Shown here: in pieces, positions 16,637-25,098 of the stretch
Layout of the letters: every line of letters begins with the position of its first letter
Position numbering within the stretch: position 1 is the first letter of the stretch
DNA from: JAOTVV01 sp041602035
GTDB taxonomy: Bacteria > Gemmatimonadota > Gemmatimonadetes > Gemmatimonadales > GWC2-71-9
Assembly: GCA_041602035.1 (NCBI GenBank)
Contig: JBFIHA010000002.1
Location: 124,001-188,000 of the forward strand
DNA: 64,000 nucleotides
Direction: 5' to 3'
Program-made: the position numbers and the translations under genes
The notes under the pieces: generated by a model
What the model saw: the letters and a program-made list of their open reading frames with translations, nothing else
The model's database searches: none
Told to the model about the DNA's origin: nothing

Positions 16637-18339
16637 CGGTCACCTCGTGCGTCGTGGCCGGTGCGTTCGACGTGCCGCGCCACGTCCTTCGGGAAGTACT
16701 TGAGCAGGCTCTCGGTGATGAGTGGCGCCGCGAGGCCAAGCCCGCACGCACTCATCGCCTTCATCGTCTGGCCGAGGTCGGCCACCTCGTCGATCCAGGC
16801 CGACAGCTCGCTGGGTCCGGCCTCGCCCGCCAGGCGCTCCGTGATGCGCTGCGTGCCGATGCGGCACGGAAAGCACTTGCCGCACGACTCGTGCGCGAAA
16901 AACGCCATTGCGTCTCGCGCCACCTCGATCATGTCGCGACGATCGTCGAACACCATGATCCCGCCCGCGCCGAGGAACGAGCCCTTGCTCCGAATGCTCG
17001 GCTCGTCGAGAGTGACCTTGAGATCATCGCCGGCCAGGAACCCGCCCGAGAGCCCCGCCATGGTGACGGCCTGGATCGTGTGTCCGGCCTCCGGGCCGTC
17101 GGCCCAGTCGTACAGCAGGGTCTTGAGTGGTAGCCCCAGCGGCACCTCGTAGTTCCCCGGTCGCCGGATGTCGCCCGACAGGCTGATCACCTTGGTGCCG
17201 GCCTGTCCGTTCATGCCGAGCCCGCGGTGCCACTCGGCGCCGCGGCGCACGATGGCGGCCGCCGCGGCCAGCGTCTCGACGTTATTCACGACCGTCGGAA
17301 GGTCCTCGTATCCGTGCGTGACCGGGAACGGTGGGCGATTGCGCGGGAAGGGATGCTTCCCTTCCAGGCTGTTGAGGAGCGAGCCCTCTTCGCCGCAGAT
17401 GTACGCGCCGGCCCCGCGCCGCAGATAGAGGCGGAAGGTGAAGTCGGTGCCCAGCACGCGGTCGCCGAGGAGGCCGGCGGCTTCGGCGTCGGCGATGGCG
17501 CGCTCCAGGATGGCCACGGTGTCCGGGTACTCGTAACGCAGATAGATGAAGCCGCGCGTCGCGCCGGTGGCGTAGGCGGCGAGGGCCATCCCCTCGATGA
17601 TCGCTTGCGGATCGTGATCCAGGAGCGCGCGGTCCTTGAAGCAGCCCGGCTCACCCTCGTCCGCATTGCACACGATCGTCTTGGGGCTTCGCGGCGCGTC
17701 GGCCACCGCGGTCCACTTGGTGCCGGTGGGGAACCCGGCGCCGCCGCGCCCGGCGAGCTTGCTCTCGGTGATGGCGGTGAGCACATCGTCGGGCGTGCCG
17801 GAACGCAGCGCGCGCTCGAGCGCCTCGTACCCGCCCGTGCGGCGATAGCCCTGGAGCGTGGCGCGCCCCGGTTCCCGAATGTGCGCGAACACGCACTCGT
17901 CCGTCCCGCCGGGGTTCGGGGCCGGAACGGGCGACGGCTTGGCGGCGAGCGACGAGGGGTCGGCGCCGACGAGCAGGCAACCGTTCCGCAGGACCGGGAT
18001 GGGTTCGTCGCAGCGACCCGCGCACGGCATGGGTCGCGCGCCGTCCGCCGCGAGTGCGTCGAGCAGTTCACGACCGCCCCGCCGGGCGCACACCGGGCCG
18101 GTGCACACGCGCGGTGCTCCGGCGTCGCGCGCCTCTCGGGCGAAGTGATGGTAGAATGTCACGTCGCCGAACAGCTCCGCGATCGGGATCCGGAGCGCGC
18201 CGGCGATTTCCCGCAGCGCTGCCTCCGAGAGGTACCCGTCGCGATCGTGGAATGCGTGGAGCAGCGGCAGGAGCGGGGCCGGTTCGTGGCGCCACTGCTC
18301 GGTCAATTGGTGATTGGTGGGGAGTGCGGTGACCGTCAT
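16633..18339 (-). CDS. NAD-dependent formate dehydrogenase, fused gamma/beta subunit (NuoE-NuoF type)
   Basis: From the ATG at 18339 the protein has 568 residues and joins two modules. Residues about 1-130 form a NuoE-like thioredoxin-fold [2Fe-2S] domain (RVCTGPVCARRGG, then MPCAGRCDEP). Residues about 160-560 form a NuoF-like domain with NADH/FMN sites GRGGAGFPTGTKW and GAGAYICGEEGSLLNS, and the [4Fe-4S] motif ESCGKCFPCRIGTQR. In FdsABG-type enzymes these are the separate FdsG and FdsB subunits. Here they carry electrons from the Sec subunit to NAD+. The stop overlaps the fdhA ATG. A TTG start at 18378 is possible but less likely. Confidence 0.9.
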   Translation of the reverse strand: MTVTALPTNHQLTEQWRHEPAPLLPLLHAFHDRDGYLSEAALREIAGALRIPIAELFGDVTFYHHFAREARDAGAPRVCTGPVCARRGGRELLDALAADGARPMPCAGRCDEPIPVLRNGCLLVGADPSSLAAKPSPVPAPNPGGTDECVFAHIREPGRATLQGYRRTGGYEALERALRSGTPDDVLTAITESKLAGRGGAGFPTGTKWTAVADAPRSPKTIVCNADEGEPGCFKDRALLDHDPQAIIEGMALAAYATGATRGFIYLRYEYPDTVAILERAIADAEAAGLLGDRVLGTDFTFRLYLRRGAGAYICGEEGSLLNSLEGKHPFPRNRPPFPVTHGYEDLPTVVNNVETLAAAAAIVRRGAEWHRGLGMNGQAGTKVISLSGDIRRPGNYEVPLGLPLKTLLYDWADGPEAGHTIQAVTMAGLSGGFLAGDDLKVTLDEPSIRSKGSFLGAGGIMVFDDRRDMIEVARDAMAFFAHESCGKCFPCRIGTQRITERLAGEAGPSELSAWIDEVADLGQTMKAMSACGLGLAAPLITESLLKYFPKDVARHVERTGHDARGDR

Positions 18340-18387
18340 ATCCAATTTGGAAACTAGCGATTCGGCGGTGCGCTGCAACGCGGTCGC

Positions 18388-19188
18388 TCAGTCAGCAAGG
18401 TGCCCGCGCCCGGCGTAGACGTTGTAGCTCCTGTCGCGGGAAAACCCCACGAGCAGCATGTCCAGGCCGTCCGCCAGCTCCACGGCCAGCGAGGACGGTG
18501 CGGAGACACCCACCACGCCGCCGATCCCGGCCACGGCCGCCTTCTGCACGATCTCGAAACTCTGGCGGCCCGATACCACCAGCAGGGCGGGTGGTAGGGG
18601 CCAGCGTGCCGCGGCGGTGGCGCCGATCGCCTTGTCCACGGCATTGTGCCGTCCCACGTCCTCGTGGACCACGATGGCCCGTCCCTCGAGGTCGAACAGG
18701 CCGGCCGCATGCAGTCCGCCGGTCGCATCGAACGTCGGCTGCTGGGATCGCAGCTCGGCGGTGAGGCCCGCCAGCACCGCGCGGCGCAGCGTGAACGGCT
18801 TGGCTGGCCGAGCGAAGAGCTGGACCGCCTCGATCGCCGCCTTGCCGCACACGCCGCACGAGCTGGACACGAACAGGTTGCGCTGAAACCGGCTCGGGTC
18901 CACGTCGATGCCGTCCCGGAGTCGCACGTCGATGCGTGAGGCGTCCACGCGGTCGAGGGTCGCGATCTCGTCGGGCGCCAACAGGATGCCTTCGGTGAGG
19001 AGAAAGCCGGTAACCAGGTGCTGGTCGTCGCCGGGCGTGCGCATCACCACGGCGAGCGGCGTGCCGGACAGGCGGATCTCCAGCGGATCCTCGAGTGCCA
19101 CCCGATCCGTGTCACGCGCCACGCGCCCGTCGTGGTGGCGCTCCACGGCGAGGTCCCGCACGCGATCGGACAAGTGGTCATCAGACAT
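18388..19188 (-). CDS. fdhD: Formate dehydrogenase accessory sulfurtransferase FdhD
   Basis: This protein of about 266 residues belongs to the FdhD family, which transfers sulfur from a cysteine desulfurase to the Mo-bisMGD cofactor before it enters formate dehydrogenase. Family features are DPLEIRLSGTPLAVVMRTPGDD, the sulfur-accepting CxxC loop SSSCGVCGK, and HEDVGRHNAVDKAIG. It is the first gene of the fdh operon. The ATG at 19188 is preferred because a -35/-10 pair lies just upstream; an ATG at 19212 would add eight residues but falls inside that promoter. Confidence 0.92.
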   Translation of the reverse strand: MSDDHLSDRVRDLAVERHHDGRVARDTDRVALEDPLEIRLSGTPLAVVMRTPGDDQHLVTGFLLTEGILLAPDEIATLDRVDASRIDVRLRDGIDVDPSRFQRNLFVSSSCGVCGKAAIEAVQLFARPAKPFTLRRAVLAGLTAELRSQQPTFDATGGLHAAGLFDLEGRAIVVHEDVGRHNAVDKAIGATAAARWPLPPALLVVSGRQSFEIVQKAAVAGIGGVVGVSAPSSLAVELADGLDMLLVGFSRDRSYNVYAGRGHLAD

Positions 19189-19196
19189 GTTGGTCC

Positions 19197-19225
19197 ATAG
19201 TGCCGGGCCCATGACGACCGGTCAA
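19197..19225 (-). promoter_or_regulatory. Candidate promoter of the fdh operon
   Basis: TTGACC (19225-19220) and CACTAT (19202-19197) are 17 nt apart on the minus strand. The -10 is imperfect. If real, the leader before the fdhD ATG at 19188 would be only a few nt long. Confidence 0.35.
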
Positions 19226-19229
19226 GCGC

Positions 19230-19259
19230 TTGGCCGCCTTTTTGGGCACGAGCTACATT
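19230..19259 (+). promoter_or_regulatory. Candidate promoter of the thioredoxin-like gene
   Basis: TTGGCC (19230-19235) and TACATT (19254-19259) are 18 nt apart, about 55 nt before the ATG at 19314. The -35 matches only in part, so this is weak evidence. Confidence 0.3.
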
Positions 19260-19313
19260 CCGGTCGGGCACGCGGTGACCTGCCGCGTTCCACTGCACGC
19301 TGGAGGACCTGCC

Positions 19314-19898
19314 ATGGCCGAAACCCCATCGACGATGCTCCCGCTCGGCACCGAACTGCCCGAGTTCTCCCTGCGCAACGCCGTGGACGGACGCCGGGTC
19401 ACGCCGGCCGACTACCGTGGCTCGGTGGCCCTCGTGGTCATGTTCATCTGCAACCACTGCCCGTTTGTGAAGCACGTGATGAAAGAGCTGGGACGGCTCA
19501 CGCGGGAGTACCTGCCCAGAGGCGTGGCGTTCGTGGCTGTCAACTCCAACGACGTGGAGGCGTACCCCGACGACCGGCCCGAGAGGATGCAGGAGCTGGC
19601 GATCGCCGAGGACTGGATCTTCCCGTTCCTGTACGACGGCACGCAGCAGGTGGCCCAAGCGTTCCGCGCCGCGTGCACGCCGGACTTCTTCGTGTTCGAC
19701 GAGGAGCGGACGCTCGTCTACCGCGGCCAACTCGACGACAGCCGACCCGGGAACGATATGCCGGTGACAGGCAAGGATTTGCGTGCCGCTCTCGACACCC
19801 TTATTGCCGGGAAGAGCGTCTCCAAGGACCAGCGGCCCAGCGTCGGGTGCAACATCAAGTGGATGCCGGGCAACGAGCCGGACTACTTCAAGCGTTGA
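19314..19898 (+). CDS. Thioredoxin-fold protein (AhpC/TSA type)
   Basis: From the ATG at 19314 (GGAGG about 8 nt upstream) the protein has 194 residues. It has the order of AhpC/TSA and TlpA-like thioredoxin folds: GTELPEFSLRNAVDG, then VVMFICNHCPFVKHV with a CNHC pair at the active site, then CTPDFFVFDEER. It has no signal peptide, so it is cytoplasmic. The C-terminus SVGCNIKWMPGNEP is typical of a small family of unassigned thioredoxin-like proteins. The likely role is thiol or peroxide reduction; substrate unknown. It stands alone between the divergent fdh operon and a convergent peptidase. Confidence 0.85.
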   Translation: MAETPSTMLPLGTELPEFSLRNAVDGRRVTPADYRGSVALVVMFICNHCPFVKHVMKELGRLTREYLPRGVAFVAVNSNDVEAYPDDRPERMQELAIAEDWIFPFLYDGTQQVAQAFRAACTPDFFVFDEERTLVYRGQLDDSRPGNDMPVTGKDLRAALDTLIAGKSVSKDQRPSVGCNIKWMPGNEPDYFKR

Positions 19899-19914
19899 GC
19901 GCTGGACCGGTTCC

Positions 19915-21198
19915 CTAGTTCGTCCCCGCCAAGAAGTCCCACACCAGGTACGCCATCGCCTTGATGCCGACGGGAATCGCGCCGTCATCGGCCTGGAACG
20001 TGGGCGTGTGGTGATTGCCGGACGTCCCACCGGGCTTGAGCGTGCCCAGCCGGTAGTAGAAGCCGGGAACCACGTTTGCAAAGTAGGAGAAGTCTTCGGC
20101 GACCGTGGCGGGCTCGATGCGCACCACCTTGTCGGTGCCAAGCGCCCGCTCCAGCGACGGAACCATGCGCTCAGTGAGGGCCACGTCGTTGACCGTCACC
20201 GGGATGCCGCGCTCGTACGTGAGTTCGTAGGTCCCGCCGCCCGCGCCGGTGATGCCGGCCAGGATCTCGTGCATGCGGCGCTCCACCAGATCCTGCACGT
20301 CCGCGCTGTAGCTCCTCACCGTCCCTTCCATCCGCACGTCGTCAGGAATGATGTTGAAGCGGGTGCCGCCCTGGATGAGCCCCACCGTCACCACGCCCGG
20401 CTCCATGGGCGACATGTTGCGCGAGCGGATCGTCTGGAGCGCCGTCACGGCCTGCGCGGCCATGACGATCGGGTCGGCGGCCAGGTCCGGCGACGCGCCG
20501 TGGGCGCCCTTCCCCTTGATCGTGATCCAGAAGTGGTCGGCGGCCGCGAGCGCTGGGCCCGGCGTGTACCCCACCATCCCGACTTCCATGTTCCAGAACG
20601 TGTGCAGTCCGAAGATCGCCTCGGGCCGCGGGGAGTCGAGCACGCCCTCCTCCACCATCAGCTCGGCACCGCCCCGCTCGCCCGGCGGCGCGCCCTCTTC
20701 GGCTGGCTGGAAGATGAACAGCACCGTGCCGGGCAGCTCGTCGCGCTGCGACGCCAGCACCGCCGCCAGGCCCAGCTGCACCGCCATGTGGATGTCGTGC
20801 CCGCAGGCGTGGGAGACGCCCACGTCCTGTCCCAGGTACGTCGTGCGCTGGGTGGACTTGAACGGGAACGGCGTGTTCTCGGTGACCGGAAGCGCATCCA
20901 TGTCGGCGCGCACCGCCACCACCGGTCCTGAGCGTCCGCCCCGCAGGATGCCGACCACGCCGGTGTGCGCCACGCCGGTCCGCACCTCGTCGAACTCGAG
21001 CGAGCGCAGCCGCTCGGCGATCAGTGTGGCGGTCTCGAACTCGCGGTTGCCGAGTTCCGGGAACTGGTGCAGGTGGTGCCGAATGTCCACTATCCGGGGT
21101 GTGACGTGCTCTACCGCCCGGTCTATCGCCGCGTACTGGCCGACGGCGCTGCCGGGGACGATCGCGAGCGTGACGAGGAGGATGGCGAGACGTTGCAT
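19915..21198 (-). CDS. Secreted M20-family amidohydrolase
   Basis: From the ATG at 21198 the protein has 427 residues with a signal peptide (MQRLAILLVTLAIVPGSAVG). It belongs to the M20D group (N-acyl-amino acid, hippurate and IAA-conjugate hydrolases). Metal-site segments are ADMDALPV, SHACGHDIHMA and QPAEEGAPPGERGG, and FNIIPDDVRMEGTVRS is in the dimerisation domain. NHHTPTFQADDGAI near the end supplies the last metal histidine. It probably removes acyl groups from amino acids or small peptides in the periplasm. The frame can be extended to 21258, but the signal peptide sets the start. Confidence 0.9.
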   Translation of the reverse strand: MQRLAILLVTLAIVPGSAVGQYAAIDRAVEHVTPRIVDIRHHLHQFPELGNREFETATLIAERLRSLEFDEVRTGVAHTGVVGILRGGRSGPVVAVRADMDALPVTENTPFPFKSTQRTTYLGQDVGVSHACGHDIHMAVQLGLAAVLASQRDELPGTVLFIFQPAEEGAPPGERGGAELMVEEGVLDSPRPEAIFGLHTFWNMEVGMVGYTPGPALAAADHFWITIKGKGAHGASPDLAADPIVMAAQAVTALQTIRSRNMSPMEPGVVTVGLIQGGTRFNIIPDDVRMEGTVRSYSADVQDLVERRMHEILAGITGAGGGTYELTYERGIPVTVNDVALTERMVPSLERALGTDKVVRIEPATVAEDFSYFANVVPGFYYRLGTLKPGGTSGNHHTPTFQADDGAIPVGIKAMAYLVWDFLAGTN

Positions 21199-21299
21199 GG
21201 GATCGAGGGGCTGGGGTCGCGGGTTGGGGACGAGGTGCAATACTACCCGGTCGGCCACCGGGATCGCCAGCGGGATGGGACCGTCACCAGGAGGATCGT

Positions 21300-21767
21300 G
21301 TGTCGCGAGGAATCATGTTGCTGATGGTAGTGGCGTTAACGGCCTGCACCGGAGCCGGCCCCACGGCCACCGTGGAGGATCTGTTCGAGGCGGATCGCGC
21401 GTTCGTCAGGGCTACCGCGGAGCAAGGTGTCGAGGGGTGGGTGTCGTACTTCGCGCCCGACGGGGTGCAGTTCCGCCAGGCCGAGCCCGTGGTCGGGCAC
21501 GACGCGATCCGGGCGTTCATGGGGCCGGCGTTTCAGGACCCCAACTTCAGTCTCACGTGGGAGCCGGTGAGCGGGGAGGTTTCCGCCTCGGGCGACCTGG
21601 GGTACACGCGCGGCCGCTACGAGAGCCGCGGCAGCCTGCCGGACGGCACGGTGGCCACCGGGGCCGGGAGCTACGTCACCATCTGGCGCCGCATGGAGGA
21701 CGGCACGTGGAAGGTGGCCGTGGACATCGGCAATCCGGACCAGCCGGCCGCACCGGAGGGTGGCTGA
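21300..21767 (+). CDS. SnoaL/DUF4440-like lipoprotein
   Basis: This 155-residue protein starts at a GTG with AGGAGG five nt upstream. A lipobox (VVALTAC, Cys at about residue 16) marks it as a lipoprotein. The body has the NTF2-like pattern of DUF4440/SnoaL proteins: FEADRAFVRATAEQGVEGW, FAPDGVQF, and DGTWKVAVDIGNPD at the end. Such proteins bind small hydrophobic ligands or act as small enzymes; no substrate can be named. The stop lies close to the start of the next gene, so the two are likely cotranscribed. Confidence 0.8.
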   Translation: MSRGIMLLMVVALTACTGAGPTATVEDLFEADRAFVRATAEQGVEGWVSYFAPDGVQFRQAEPVVGHDAIRAFMGPAFQDPNFSLTWEPVSGEVSASGDLGYTRGRYESRGSLPDGTVATGAGSYVTIWRRMEDGTWKVAVDIGNPDQPAAPEGG

Positions 21768-21828
21768 ACCTCCTCTGGCGCCTTTGGTGATCTCGCTGGT
21801 GGCGGCGGTCGGCCGGAGCCGCGCGGGC

Positions 21829-22887
21829 ATGCGGCTCGCGGTCGCCGTCGCAATGACGGCGGCGTTCCCCACGTCGCTTGCCGCGCAGCTCGTGCGTGGG
21901 GAGATCGTGGATGCGCTGAACGATCGTCCCGTCCCGGCGGCGTTCGTGCTTCTGATGGACACCGCGGGCGTCGAGACGGCGCGCACCATGACGGACCCCG
22001 CGGGCCGCTTCACGCTCCGCGCCGGCCGGCCGGGCACGTTCACGCTGCGCACGCTGGTGGTTGGGTACCAGCGCTGGGAATCGGAGCCGCTCGTCCTCGG
22101 CGCCGGGCAGAGCGTCGAGCCGCGGATCGCGCTGATGCTCGTGCGCGTGGAGCTGCCCGCGTTCACCGTGGAGGGCGAGCGCACGTGTCGCGGCCGTCCG
22201 GACGAGGGGGCGGCGGCGGCGACGCTGTGGGAGGAGATCCAGAAGGCGCTCGCCGCCACCGAGTGGGAGCAGGGGGCGCGGCGGTATCGGTTCGCCACGG
22301 TCACGGTGGAGCGCATGCTGGACCGCTATGCGGGGCTGCTGTCGCAGGACGAGCAGGTGGGCGCGGGGTTCGACGCGTGGCCGTTCGGGACGCTCGAGCC
22401 CGAGCGGCTCATGGCCTCGGGGTTCGTGCAGGACGCGCCCGGCGGTCCCATCTACTACGGGCCCGACGCGCGGGTGCTGGTTTCCGAGCCGTTCCTCGCC
22501 GCACACTGCTTCCGGCTGGAGAAGCGCCGCGAAGCCGACACGGTGCTCGTGGGTCTCGGGTTCGAGCCGGTGGCCGGCCGGCGCCTGCCGGACATCGCGG
22601 GGGTGCTGTGGGTGGACAGCGCCACTGTGGCGTTACGGCGGCTCGAGTATCGCTATGCCAACCTGCCGCGCTGGGTGCCGGAGCCCCAGGTGGGCGGCAC
22701 GGTGGAGTTCGCGCAGCTGCCGGGCGGGGCGTGGTATATCCGCCGGTGGCGCCTGCGCGCTCCGATTCCCGAGGTGCGGCCGCTCCTGGGCGACACGGTG
22801 CTGTACGGCTACCGCGAGCGCGCGGGCGACGTGGTGGAAGTGTTGACCAAGACCGGGGAGTCGGTGATCAGGTTCGAGCGGCGGTAG
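21829..22887 (+). CDS. Exported protein with carboxypeptidase-regulatory-like domain
   Basis: From the ATG at 21829 (signal MRLAVAVAMTAAFPTSLAAQ) the protein has 352 residues. Residues about 20-110 form a carboxypeptidase-regulatory-like/CarboxypepD_reg beta-sandwich (VRGEIVDALNDRPVPAAFV, then TDPAGRFTLRAG). The rest is a beta-rich region with no recognised domain, as in outer-membrane-associated proteins whose later part resembles outer-membrane-protein assembly substrates. A GTG at 21760, overlapping the upstream stop, would add 23 residues before the signal and is less likely. Function unknown. Confidence 0.75.
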   Translation: MRLAVAVAMTAAFPTSLAAQLVRGEIVDALNDRPVPAAFVLLMDTAGVETARTMTDPAGRFTLRAGRPGTFTLRTLVVGYQRWESEPLVLGAGQSVEPRIALMLVRVELPAFTVEGERTCRGRPDEGAAAATLWEEIQKALAATEWEQGARRYRFATVTVERMLDRYAGLLSQDEQVGAGFDAWPFGTLEPERLMASGFVQDAPGGPIYYGPDARVLVSEPFLAAHCFRLEKRREADTVLVGLGFEPVAGRRLPDIAGVLWVDSATVALRRLEYRYANLPRWVPEPQVGGTVEFAQLPGGAWYIRRWRLRAPIPEVRPLLGDTVLYGYRERAGDVVEVLTKTGESVIRFERR

Positions 22888-22915
22888 AGAATGCCCCTGC
22901 GGATTACTCAGTGTG

Positions 22916-23908
22916 TTATTCCTGCTCCACAAACCACCTGACCGTGCGATGCAACGCTTCGCGCGGCTCGGTGGTCGGTACCCAGCCCAACTGGCGCACG
23001 GCCTTGGCCGACGTGTAAGGATTGTCGCGCGCGAGGAAGTGTGCGCTGGAGGCGCCGACCCCTCGGTAGCGCCCGGGGTGGAGGAGGTGCGCCGCCACGT
23101 GCCAGGCGCGGCCGACCGCCACCGCCACGCGCGGGGGAACACGGACCAGGCGCAGGCGCCGGCCGCTCGCCGAGCTGATGATTCCGTAGAACTCCCGCTG
23201 CGTGAACCCGCCGTCATTGGTGGTGTTGAACGCGCCCGTGACGGTGGGGCGATCCAGCGCCGCCATGAGCGCGTCCACCACGTTGCCGACGTAGATCATC
23301 GCCAGCCGGTTCTCGCCGGACCCCACGAGCGGCGCGAACCCAAACCGCGTCGCGCGCAGCACCGGCCCCATCAACAGACGATCCCGCTCGCCGTAGATGA
23401 CGCACGGCCGGAGCGCCACCGCGGCCACGCCGAGACGCTCGCTCTCGTGCCACACCACCTCTTCGGCGAGCCGCTTGGACCGGGCGTAGTAGTCGGTTTC
23501 CGCGATCGCTCCAAATGGGGCGTCCTCGTCCACCGCGCCGCCGCTGCCGGCGGACGGCTGGCGGCCGTACACGGCCACGGAGGAGATGTGAATGAGCTGC
23601 GCGTTCGCGCGCGCGGTCGCCCGCACCGCTTGCCGCGCGCCCTCCACGTTCACCTGCTCGTACGTGGCCCAGTCGGTGGGCGTCGTGACCAGCGCCGCCG
23701 AATGCACGATGGCGTCCACAGGTTCCGTCGCGCGCCAGGCGGCCTCGTCCTCCACACCGCCGTCGAGTGCACGAGCGCCGAGGCGCTTCACGAGCCGGCG
23801 ACTGGGTGGCGACCGCGTGAGCGCGTGCACCTCGTAGCCTGACGTCACGAGGCGCTCGACGGTGTGGCTCCCGAGCAACCCGGAGCCGCCGGTGACGAGG
23901 ACCCTCAC
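22916..23908 (-). CDS. NAD-dependent epimerase/dehydratase family protein
   Basis: The GTG at 23908 overlaps the NRAMP stop (GTGA), giving 330 residues. It is an extended short-chain dehydrogenase: VTGGSGLLGSHTVERL is the Rossmann nucleotide motif, SSVAVYG is in the active-site strand, and the catalytic YxxxK is YYARSKRLAEEV (Tyr, Lys). Related proteins act on nucleotide sugars, dihydroflavonols or 3-beta-hydroxysteroids. It ends the glycolate-oxidase operon, but nothing in the context points to a substrate. Longer upstream reading lies inside the transporter gene. Confidence 0.88.
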   Translation of the reverse strand: MRVLVTGGSGLLGSHTVERLVTSGYEVHALTRSPPSRRLVKRLGARALDGGVEDEAAWRATEPVDAIVHSAALVTTPTDWATYEQVNVEGARQAVRATARANAQLIHISSVAVYGRQPSAGSGGAVDEDAPFGAIAETDYYARSKRLAEEVVWHESERLGVAAVALRPCVIYGERDRLLMGPVLRATRFGFAPLVGSGENRLAMIYVGNVVDALMAALDRPTVTGAFNTTNDGGFTQREFYGIISSASGRRLRLVRVPPRVAVAVGRAWHVAAHLLHPGRYRGVGASSAHFLARDNPYTSAKAVRQLGWVPTTEPREALHRTVRWFVEQE

Positions 23909-25098
23909 AGCGCGAGCCAGACGGCCCGGAGGCCGAGCACGGCGCAGAGGAGCGCCACGACGCCGCCGGCCACGTTGCCGCGCCACGTGTTCACGTGGCT
24001 GCCCAGGCGACTGCGATCGTTCATCGCGACGAGCAGCACCACGGCCACGATCGGCAACACGAGACCGTTCACGACCTGCGCCAGCACGATGAGCGGCACC
24101 GGACGCACGCTGGCGAGTGCGGTGACCGCCCCCACGACGACGCAGCCGCCCCACACCAGGCGCGCCGTCGGGCGCTGCACGTCCCGCCCGCGCCCGAGGG
24201 TGTCCAGCACGGTGTAGGCGGCGGCGAGCGGCGCGGTGATGGCTGACGACACCCCAGCCGCGGCGTACCCCAGCGCGAACGCATGGCTCGCCCAGCGGCC
24301 CAGCAGGGGCTCGAGCTGCGCGGCCATGTCCGACGCGGAGCGGACCTCAGCGCCGTCCAGCGCCGACGCCGCGGTCACGACGACCGCGGCCGACACGATG
24401 CCCCCCAGCCCGATGGCCAGCACCAGATCCCACCGTGCGGCGGGGAGATCCTCGGGGCCGGACCATCGCTCGCGCACGGCTGCGGCGTGGAGAAACAGGT
24501 TGTAGGGAACGATCGTTGTGCCAATGAGTGCCAGCGCGGTTAGGTCGGCACCGGTCGGGAGCCTGGGCCACACCGCGCCCTGGAGCAGCGTGCCGAGAGC
24601 GGGCGCCACGAGGACGGCGGTCGCGAGGAACACCACGCCCATGGTTGCGACACAGGCGGCGAGTACCCTTTCGAGCAGGCGGTAGCGTCCGCTCCACAGC
24701 AGGAGCCCCGCGACTACCGCGCCGAGCGCCACCCATCCGCGGAGCGGGACACCGGTGATCGCTTCCAGGCCCAGCGCCGCCCCGGTCAGGTTGCCGGCCT
24801 CGTAGGCGGCCGCGCCACTCACGACGGCGGTGGCTGCGAGGGCGGCGAGGACAATCCCGAGCCACCGCGGACCGTGGACTGCGCGGAGCGCCGTGCCGAG
24901 CCCCGCGCCGGTTGCGAGGCCGAGTCGCGCGCTCATCTCCTGGAGCACGATGGTCGCGGCGGTGGCGAACATGAGCGCCCAGACGAGCTGCACGCCGAAC
25001 TGCGCCCCGGCGATAGTGGCTGTCGTGACCGTGCCTGGTCCGATAAACGCAGCGGCGACGATGATGCCGGGGCCGACACCCCGCCAGCGTCGTGTCAC
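23905..25098 (-). CDS. NRAMP-family transporter with altered metal site
   Basis: From the GTG at 25098 (overlapping the ygfZ stop) the protein has 397 residues and about 11 membrane helices. It begins like NRAMP/MntH (GPGIIVAAAFIGPGTVTT). The DPGN motif of helix 1, whose Asp and Asn bind the metal, reads GPGT here. The helix 6 motif usually written MPHN reads VPYN (TIVPYNLFLHAAAV), so the metal-binding Met is also missing. It is therefore unlikely to be a standard Mn2+/Fe2+ importer. A different ion or solute is possible; that is inference. Confidence 0.85.
   Translation of the reverse strand: MTRRWRGVGPGIIVAAAFIGPGTVTTATIAGAQFGVQLVWALMFATAATIVLQEMSARLGLATGAGLGTALRAVHGPRWLGIVLAALAATAVVSGAAAYEAGNLTGAALGLEAITGVPLRGWVALGAVVAGLLLWSGRYRLLERVLAACVATMGVVFLATAVLVAPALGTLLQGAVWPRLPTGADLTALALIGTTIVPYNLFLHAAAVRERWSGPEDLPAARWDLVLAIGLGGIVSAAVVVTAASALDGAEVRSASDMAAQLEPLLGRWASHAFALGYAAAGVSSAITAPLAAAYTVLDTLGRGRDVQRPTARLVWGGCVVVGAVTALASVRPVPLIVLAQVVNGLVLPIVAVVLLVAMNDRSRLGSHVNTWRGNVAGGVVALLCAVLGLRAVWLAL

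Noticed and set aside
20348..21790. 480-codon plus-strand frame over the M20 peptidase
   Set aside because: It is antisense to the M20 gene and then out of frame with the lipoprotein gene; no family similarity.
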